DNA of 18,934 nt. Origin: Caryophanales bacterium UBA3835. Its GTDB lineage: Bacteria > Bacillota_I > Bacilli_A > RFN20 > CAG-826. The DNA lies in the NCBI GenBank assembly GCA_002392945.1, contig DGHZ01000001.1, positions 1 to 18,934 of the forward strand, given 5' to 3'. The position numbers were made by a program, and so were the translations under genes. Under the pieces are notes generated by a model. That model was not told the DNA's origin and searched no databases. It saw only the letters and a list, made by a program, of their open reading frames with translations. Shown in pieces: positions 14,084-18,934 of the stretch; within the stretch, counting starts at the first letter, position 1, and every line of letters begins with the position of its first letter.

Positions 14084-14773
14084 ATGGAATTTCAAGGTAT
14101 CAATAAGTTGTCTTTATTAGATTATCCTGGTAAGATCGCAGCTATTTTATATATCGATAAATGTAATTTTAAGTGTGAGTATTGTCATAACTGGAATACT
14201 TTAATTGCCTGTGATGATAATGAAGACCTTATTTTTAATGATATCCTTTCTTTTTTAAAGAAAAGAGTGGGTATTTTAGATGGAGTTGTCATCTCTGGAG
14301 GTGAACCAACTCTAATGCCTAATTTAGAAGAAAAAATTAGAGCCATCAAAGAATTAGGCTACTCTATTAAATTAGACACAAATGGTACTCATCCAGAAGT
14401 TATTAAGGATTTAGTGTCTAAAGGTTTAATTGATTATATTGCTATGGACATCAAATCATCATTAGATGATTATCATAGATTTTGTAATAATGATGCTTTA
14501 ATTGAAAAGGTCAAAGAATCTATCGAATTATTAAAATCAGGAATAGTGGATTATGAATTTAGAATGACTCTAATTGAAGAGTATCATTCTTTAGAAGCGA
14601 TTAATAAAGCTAAAGACACTTTAAAAGGCAGTAAAAGATTATATTTACAACAATTTAAAGTCTCTGATGGAGTAATAAATAAAGACCTCCACGCTGTTGA
14701 TGAAGGTCTTGCTAATAAATTTGTTGAGATTTTATCTCAAAGTGTAGAAACAGTAGAACTTAGAGGGTATTAA
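14084..14773 (+). CDS. nrdG: Anaerobic ribonucleotide reductase activating protein (radical SAM)
   Basis: 229 residues. A radical-SAM enzyme that makes the glycyl radical on the class III reductase NrdD. The 4Fe-4S-binding cluster is C27-x3-C31-x2-C34 in CNFKCEYCHNWN, and GGEP (72-75) is the SAM-binding motif. The N-terminus (GINKLSLLDYPGKIAA) is the hallmark of the longer NrdG-like activase subfamily rather than E. coli-type NrdG of about 150 residues. The glycyl radical enzyme encoded at 15671-18031 is the obvious partner, although it lies on the other strand. The 3' end overlaps the convergent thioredoxin-reductase-like gene by 14 bp. The mRNA appears leaderless. Confidence 0.88.
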   Translation: MEFQGINKLSLLDYPGKIAAILYIDKCNFKCEYCHNWNTLIACDDNEDLIFNDILSFLKKRVGILDGVVISGGEPTLMPNLEEKIRAIKELGYSIKLDTNGTHPEVIKDLVSKGLIDYIAMDIKSSLDDYHRFCNNDALIEKVKESIELLKSGIVDYEFRMTLIEEYHSLEAINKAKDTLKGSKRLYLQQFKVSDGVINKDLHAVDEGLANKFVEILSQSVETVELRGY

Positions 14774-15668
14774 TATATTTAACTGCACTCATTGCGGCAG
14801 TTGCCCCGTCACTACAAGCAGTAATAACTTGCTTGTTTTCTTTTACTCTAGTGTCTCCAGCAGCGAATAATCCTGGAATAGAAGTTCTCATAGCTTCGTC
14901 AGTTTCAATAAATCCTTTATTTAACTTAATTAAGTCTTCTAAGAATTCGTTTTGAGGAACTTGGCCAATAGCGATGAAACAGTTATTAGTTTCGAATTTC
15001 ACTTTTTCTTTGGAAATAGTGTCTTCTAATTCAATAGCAACTAGTTCACCGTTTTCTTCCACTAGTTTTTTGAGTAATAAGTTATGTCTAATATCAATGT
15101 TTTCAGTTTGGAGAACTCTATCGATAAGGATTTGATCACCAAATAACTTATCAAACAAAGTGAGCATATGAACACGAGGACAATATCCACTTAATAATAA
15201 GGCATATTGAAGTGCGGTATTTGCGTCTCCAATTAAATAAATTTCTTTACCTTTATAAAATGGTCCATCACATACAGCACAATAGCTAACACCGTGTCCT
15301 ACTAAATCATCTTCATTAGGTAAACCCATTTTTCTTGGCTTTACTCCATTAGCGATAATAACCGCTAAAGATTCATGCTCTCCATAATTTGTTTTAACAT
15401 GGAAGATATTATCGATTTTCTCGACAGATTCCACATCTTCTAGTTCAAATTCGGCACCTAAGTTAGTGATTTGTTCGAATAATCTATCCGCCCATTCACT
15501 ACCAGAAATAGATTCAATGGTTGGATAATTTTCTAGTCTAGGAGAAGTAGCAATTTGCCCTCCAAACGCTTCTTTTTCAAGAACAAGAACAGACTTATTA
15601 TTTCTTAAAGCATATAAGGCAGCAGTCATTCCAGCTGGGCCACCGCCTATAACAATAATGTCATGCAT
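14760..15668 (-). CDS. trxB: Thioredoxin-reductase-like flavoprotein lacking NADPH motifs
   Basis: 302 residues, normal TrxB size. FAD-binding GGGPAG (8-13), the redox pair C130-AV-C133 in SYCAVCDGPF, and the C-terminal FAD motif GLFAAGDTR (266-274) are intact. The second nucleotide site is not. The usual GGGDSA is GDANTA (147-152), and the HRRxxxRA that holds the NADPH phosphate is replaced by LTLFDKLFGD (169-178). This resembles ferredoxin-dependent flavin thioredoxin reductases known from clostridia more than NADPH enzymes. The gene begins 2 bp after the nrdD stop, so it is cotranscribed with and probably translationally coupled to a reductase that carries its own redoxin domain. Likely role: reducing that domain and/or a separate thioredoxin. 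The electron donor is inferred. Confidence 0.85.
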   Translation of the reverse strand: MHDIIVIGGGPAGMTAALYALRNNKSVLVLEKEAFGGQIATSPRLENYPTIESISGSEWADRLFEQITNLGAEFELEDVESVEKIDNIFHVKTNYGEHESLAVIIANGVKPRKMGLPNEDDLVGHGVSYCAVCDGPFYKGKEIYLIGDANTALQYALLLSGYCPRVHMLTLFDKLFGDQILIDRVLQTENIDIRHNLLLKKLVEENGELVAIELEDTISKEKVKFETNNCFIAIGQVPQNEFLEDLIKLNKGFIETDEAMRTSIPGLFAAGDTRVKENKQVITACSDGATAAMSAVKYINTL

Positions 15669-15670
15669 AA

Positions 15671-18031
15671 TTATTTCTTGCTTTCGATATAACCCTTGAT
15701 GTTTGAGGCATTTTCAAACACTCTAACTTCTCCGTTTTCAGGAACTAATAAGGTAGGCGCTTTTTTAACTCCCATAGAGGTTGTTAATTCAACATTTTCT
15801 TCAGCGTCAACCCATTTATATTTAACACCTGCTTTTTCTAAAAGCATTTTAGCCATTTTACAGTTTGGACAGGTCTTTGTTCCAAAGAGTAAGGTTTCTG
15901 ATAATGTTTGTGGTTTTTCTTCTTCGCATGCCTCATCTTTGATTCCGTGAGTGAGTTTAGAAGTTTTGATGTTATATGTCTTTCTATTTAAGAATTCTTC
16001 ACTCTTACCGTCATTCCAGTTTTGAATTGGTCTATAGTAACCAGTAATACGGGAATAGACTTCTGTTCTAGAACCACATTTTGGACAAACATATTGTTCA
16101 CCAACTAAATAGCCATGTTCTTTACATACAGAGTATGTAGGAGACATTGTGTAATATGGTAAGTGATAATTTTCTGCGATTTTTCTTACTAAATTCATAC
16201 AAGATTTCCAAGTTGGAAGTTTTTCACCTAAGAAAGCATGGAAAACAGTTCCAGATGTATATAATGTTTGTAATTCATCTTGGATATCTAAAGCAGTGAA
16301 AATATCATCAGTGAAACCTACTGGTAAATGAGAGGAGTTAGTGTAATATGGAGTTCTTCCTTCTTCACTTGCAGTAATGATATCTGGATATTTTTCTTTA
16401 TCGTGTTTAGCTAAACGATAGGCAGTGGATTCTGCTGGAGTGGCTTCTAAGTTATATAAGTCACCATATAATTCTTGATAATCAGATAATTTTTCTCTCA
16501 TGTGGTTAAGAACTTCTTTGGTAAATTCTTGAGCTTCTTTATGAGTTAAATCTTGTCTAATCCATCTAGCATTTAAGCAGCATTCATTCATACCCACTAA
16601 ACCAATGGTGGAGAAGTGGTTATTGAATGTACCAAGATATCTCTTGGTATATGGATATAATCCAGCGTCTAATAATTTAGTAATAGTGTTTCTTTTGACC
16701 TTTAAAGATCTCGCGGCGATATCCATGATTTTATCTAAACGATCGTAGAAATCAGCTTTATCAACTGCTAAATAGGCAATACGTGGCATATTAATTGTGA
16801 CAACACCGACAGAACCAGTAGATTCACCAGAACCGAAGAATCCACCAGATTTCTTTCTTAATTCTCTTAAGTCAAGTCTTAAACGGCAACACATACTTCT
16901 AACATCACTTGGTTCCATATCACTATTGATGTAGTTCGAGAAATATGGAGTACCGTATTTTGCAGTCATTTCGAATAATAACTTGTTATTTTCGGTTTCT
17001 GACCAGTCAAAGGTACGAGTAATGGAATAGGTTGGGATTGGATATTGGAATCCTCTTCCGTTGGCGTCACCTTCAATCATCACTTCGATGAAGGCTTTAT
17101 TGACCATTGCCATTTCTTCAACACAGTCTTTATATTTGAAGTCGCATTCTTTTCCACCAACGATAGCGTTAAGTTCGGCCATATCATTTGGCACAACCCA
17201 GTCTAAAGTAATATTGGTAAATGGAGCTTGAGTACCCCATCTAGATGGGGTATTAACACCATAGATGAAAGATTGAATGCATTGTTTAACTTCTTTATAT
17301 GTTAAGTGATCCTTTTTCACAAATGGGGCTAAATATGTATCAAAGGATGAGAAGGCTTGAGCGCCAGCCCATTCATTTTGCATGATGCCTAAGAAGTTGA
17401 CCATTTGGTTGCATAAGGTAGATAAGTGATTAGCTGGAGCAGAGGTTATTTTTCCAACAACTCCTCCTAAACCTTCTTGAATTAATTGTTTGAGTGACCA
17501 ACCAGCGCAGTAACCGGTTAACATGCTTAAATCATGAATGTGAATATCAGCGTTTTTATGGGCTTGACCAATTTCTTGATCATAAACTTCACTTAACCAG
17601 TAATTAGCAGTAACTGCACCAGAGTTAGAAAGAATTAATCCGCCAACAGAATAGGTAACTGTGGAGTTTTCTTTCACTCTCCAGTCGTTAATTTTTAAAT
17701 AATTATCGACTGTTTTCTTATAGTCTAAGTCTGTTTGTTTTTGTTCACGTAAGTTCGCGCGCGCCTTTCTATATAAAATATAACTACGGGCGACATCGAC
17801 GTAACCAGCTTGAATTAAAGTAACTTCGACTGCGTCTTGAACATCTTCAATATCAATGACGTCGTTATTGATTTTGGAGTTCATTTGGGCAACTACTCTA
17901 AGAGATAACATATTGATGATGTCATCGTTATAGAATTTGTGATCTGCCATGAAGGCTTTTTCAATAGCTTTGGAAATCTTTTCAAGGTTGAAGTCTTGTA
18001 AAGAACCATCTCTTTTTCGGATACTTAACAT
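15671..18031 (-). CDS. nrdD: Class III anaerobic ribonucleotide reductase with fused C-terminal redoxin
   Basis: 786 residues. Makes deoxyribonucleotides under anoxia. Parts: ATP-cone allosteric domain (1-97); glycyl-radical barrel with candidate active-site cysteines C175 (GYCAGWS), C381/C382 (MCCRLRL) and C484/C485 (NECCLN); zinc-site residues C636, H639, C649, C652; glycyl radical Gly664 in RITGYYRP, followed by NWNDGKSEEF. After a linker (about 687-710), residues 711-786 form a glutaredoxin/NrdH-like domain with C721-PN-C724 and a cis-Pro APTL loop (758-761). Family members usually end soon after the radical loop, so the fusion is unusual. It implies a dithiol rather than formate reductant, fed by the flavoprotein next door. 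GAGGAAAG lies just upstream of the ATG. The activase is encoded at 14084-14773. Confidence 0.93.
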   Translation of the reverse strand: MLSIRKRDGSLQDFNLEKISKAIEKAFMADHKFYNDDIINMLSLRVVAQMNSKINNDVIDIEDVQDAVEVTLIQAGYVDVARSYILYRKARANLREQKQTDLDYKKTVDNYLKINDWRVKENSTVTYSVGGLILSNSGAVTANYWLSEVYDQEIGQAHKNADIHIHDLSMLTGYCAGWSLKQLIQEGLGGVVGKITSAPANHLSTLCNQMVNFLGIMQNEWAGAQAFSSFDTYLAPFVKKDHLTYKEVKQCIQSFIYGVNTPSRWGTQAPFTNITLDWVVPNDMAELNAIVGGKECDFKYKDCVEEMAMVNKAFIEVMIEGDANGRGFQYPIPTYSITRTFDWSETENNKLLFEMTAKYGTPYFSNYINSDMEPSDVRSMCCRLRLDLRELRKKSGGFFGSGESTGSVGVVTINMPRIAYLAVDKADFYDRLDKIMDIAARSLKVKRNTITKLLDAGLYPYTKRYLGTFNNHFSTIGLVGMNECCLNARWIRQDLTHKEAQEFTKEVLNHMREKLSDYQELYGDLYNLEATPAESTAYRLAKHDKEKYPDIITASEEGRTPYYTNSSHLPVGFTDDIFTALDIQDELQTLYTSGTVFHAFLGEKLPTWKSCMNLVRKIAENYHLPYYTMSPTYSVCKEHGYLVGEQYVCPKCGSRTEVYSRITGYYRPIQNWNDGKSEEFLNRKTYNIKTSKLTHGIKDEACEEEKPQTLSETLLFGTKTCPNCKMAKMLLEKAGVKYKWVDAEENVELTTSMGVKKAPTLLVPENGEVRVFENASNIKGYIESKK

Positions 18032-18057
18032 TTGCTTTCCTCTTTCTCACTAATTGA

Positions 18058-18086
18058 TTTATAGTGCTTTGAAAAAAGCATATCAA
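18058..18086 (-). promoter_or_regulatory. nrdD promoter with inverted repeat in the spacer
   Basis: Minus strand TTGATA, exact 17-nt spacer, TATAAA; each hexamer is one base from consensus. The spacer contains the inverted repeat TGCTTT-N4-AAAGCA (18065-18080), which fills it almost completely. A repressor bound there would block RNA polymerase. The leader is about 20 nt and carries the nrdD ribosome site. The repeat does not match the NrdR box well. Confidence 0.65.
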
Positions 18087-18106
18087 AATATGTAATATTC
18101 GCAACT

Positions 18107-18166
18107 AAAAAAAGCACTTTTTTGTTAAAAATGGGACACTGTCTAAAATTAACGTTTTTGTGCTTT
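18107..18166 (-). terminator. Candidate terminator after the PepT gene
   Basis: On the minus strand AAAGCAC (18166-18160) pairs with GTGCTTT (18117-18111), followed by four more T residues. An inner GTTAA/TTAAC stem extends it across a symmetrical A-rich internal loop, and the tip holds GACAGTGTC. The long loop makes it imperfect, but its place between the pepT stop and the nrdD promoter supports the call. Confidence 0.5.
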
Positions 18167-18211
18167 ATTTATTAGTTATATAGGCTTGTAGTTTAAATAT
18201 ATTTAAATAGT

Positions 18212-18934
18212 CTACTTTTTCATTAAGTCGATAACCACTGATATCATCTTGTTAAATTCATATAAATCAAGGAATTCAAAGCGTCCGTGGTGATTATAAC
18301 TTCCGGTACCTAAATTTGGGGTCACTAGACCATATCTAGAGAAGGTTGCTCCATCTGTTCCGCCTCTAATAGCTCCACTAATAGGTTCGATGCCATTTTT
18401 ACGCATAACGGAACGGATACGTTTAAGAGCAATAGGCTTTTTAGCAACATATTTTTTCATATTACGATATTGCTCTTTGAATGTAACTTCAACTTTGGCG
18501 GTTGGGTACTTATTTTGTAATTTTTTAATTGCTTCTTTTACAACTTCGATTCTTTTAAGAATACCTTCATCATCAAAATCTCTTAAAATAAGATGCATTG
18601 ATGCTTTTTCAGAATCTCCAACAATTTCATTAAGATGCCAATAGCCTTCTTTGCCTTCGCTATCAAATGGAGTTTCTTTTTCTGGAAGATAAGTTATTAA
18701 CTCTTTTGCTAAAAGCAAAGCGTTAATTAATTTTCCTTTTGCTTCGCCTGGGTGTATAGATACGCCTGTAATATTGACGCTAACAGCGTAGGCGTTAAAA
18801 TTTTCAGCTTCTACGACATTAATGTCACTTCCATCGATTGTGTAGGCGTATTTAGCATCAAATTTTCTATAGTTAAAATGTTTTGGTCCTTCTCCGATCT
18901 CTTCATCGACTGTAAAAGCTACACAAATGGTGTT
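18212..18934 (-). CDS. pepT: Peptidase T (tripeptide aminopeptidase, M20 family), 5' part missing
   Basis: The frame is open from the window edge to the TAG at 18212 (240 residues). A TTG at 18718 could be mistaken for a start, but the homologous sequence continues upstream without a stop to 18934. Visible M20/PepT motifs: FTVDEEIGEG with the catalytic and metal-binding glutamates, AYTIDGS, EAENFNAY, GVSIHPGEAKGKLINA spanning the dimerisation domain start, then IRGGTDGATFS and the C-terminal NHHGRFEF. The missing part is the N-terminal catalytic half with the first zinc ligands. The enzyme removes the N-terminal residue of tripeptides in the cytosol. It is followed by a probable terminator and appears independent of nrdD. 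Confidence 0.9.
   Translation of the reverse strand, partial: NTICVAFTVDEEIGEGPKHFNYRKFDAKYAYTIDGSDINVVEAENFNAYAVSVNITGVSIHPGEAKGKLINALLLAKELITYLPEKETPFDSEGKEGYWHLNEIVGDSEKASMHLILRDFDDEGILKRIEVVKEAIKKLQNKYPTAKVEVTFKEQYRNMKKYVAKKPIALKRIRSVMRKNGIEPISGAIRGGTDGATFSRYGLVTPNLGTGSYNHHGRFEFLDLYEFNKMISVVIDLMKK

Noticed and set aside
18040..18110. NrdR boxes upstream of nrdD
   Set aside because: A GCACTATA half-site resembles part of the NrdR consensus, but no second half or properly spaced second box was found.
18718..18718. Apparent start (TTG) of a 168-residue PepT-like protein
   Set aside because: The frame continues upstream with clear PepT motifs (HPGEAKG, FTVDEEIG) to the window edge, so the gene is simply cut by the window.

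Overview
The window looks like a chromosomal segment of a low-GC, anaerobic Bacillota/Mollicutes-related bacterium, in the style of uncultured gut Bacilli such as RF39 or Izemoplasma-type lineages. The evidence is AT-rich DNA, an oxygen-sensitive class III ribonucleotide reductase, and large surface proteins with InlB B-repeat, Big and OB-like modules and a recurring C-terminal membrane tail. Tryptophan is encoded by TGG throughout. Nearly all stops are TAA or TAG, and TGA ends only one gene, so the standard code fits, although TGA is rarely used as a stop. No phage, IS element, CRISPR array, tRNA or rRNA was seen.

Left edge (1-1710, minus strand): an ALDH3-like aldehyde dehydrogenase sits 11 bp upstream of a YhhN/TMEM86-type lysoplasmalogenase that is cut by the window edge. 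The pair suggests release of fatty aldehydes from plasmalogen-type lipids and their oxidation. Region 1945-6470 (plus strand) holds two tandem paralogous surface proteins. Between them lie a terminator, a (CTT)7 tract and a strong inverted repeat. At 6553-7411 there is a compact toxin-antitoxin operon: an HTH-MNT nucleotidyltransferase antitoxin and a HEPN toxin, with an operator-like inverted repeat over the promoter.

Region 7404-10624 (minus strand) holds a secreted endonuclease I-family nuclease, anchored by the same kind of C-terminal tail as the two surface proteins, translationally coupled to a membrane GT2 glycosyltransferase. A small two-helix membrane protein is divergent from it. 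Region 10923-13989 (minus strand) is a tight four-gene operon: dCMP deaminase, FolD, nucleoside hydrolase, ribokinase. Together with the secreted nuclease it fits scavenging of nucleic acids and nucleosides.

Region 14084-18031 is a class III ribonucleotide reductase module. It has a radical-SAM activase on the plus strand, and on the minus strand an NrdD carrying a fused C-terminal glutaredoxin/NrdH-like domain, followed 2 bp later by a thioredoxin-reductase-like flavoprotein whose usual NADPH-binding motifs are missing. This suggests a self-contained electron route, possibly ferredoxin-fed, into deoxynucleotide synthesis. The right edge holds the 3' two thirds of a PepT-type tripeptidase. 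No gene-free stretch exceeds 300 bp; the largest gaps are 1711-1944 and 4123-4394, and both are described below. All domain names rest on motif recognition by eye; no database search was run.
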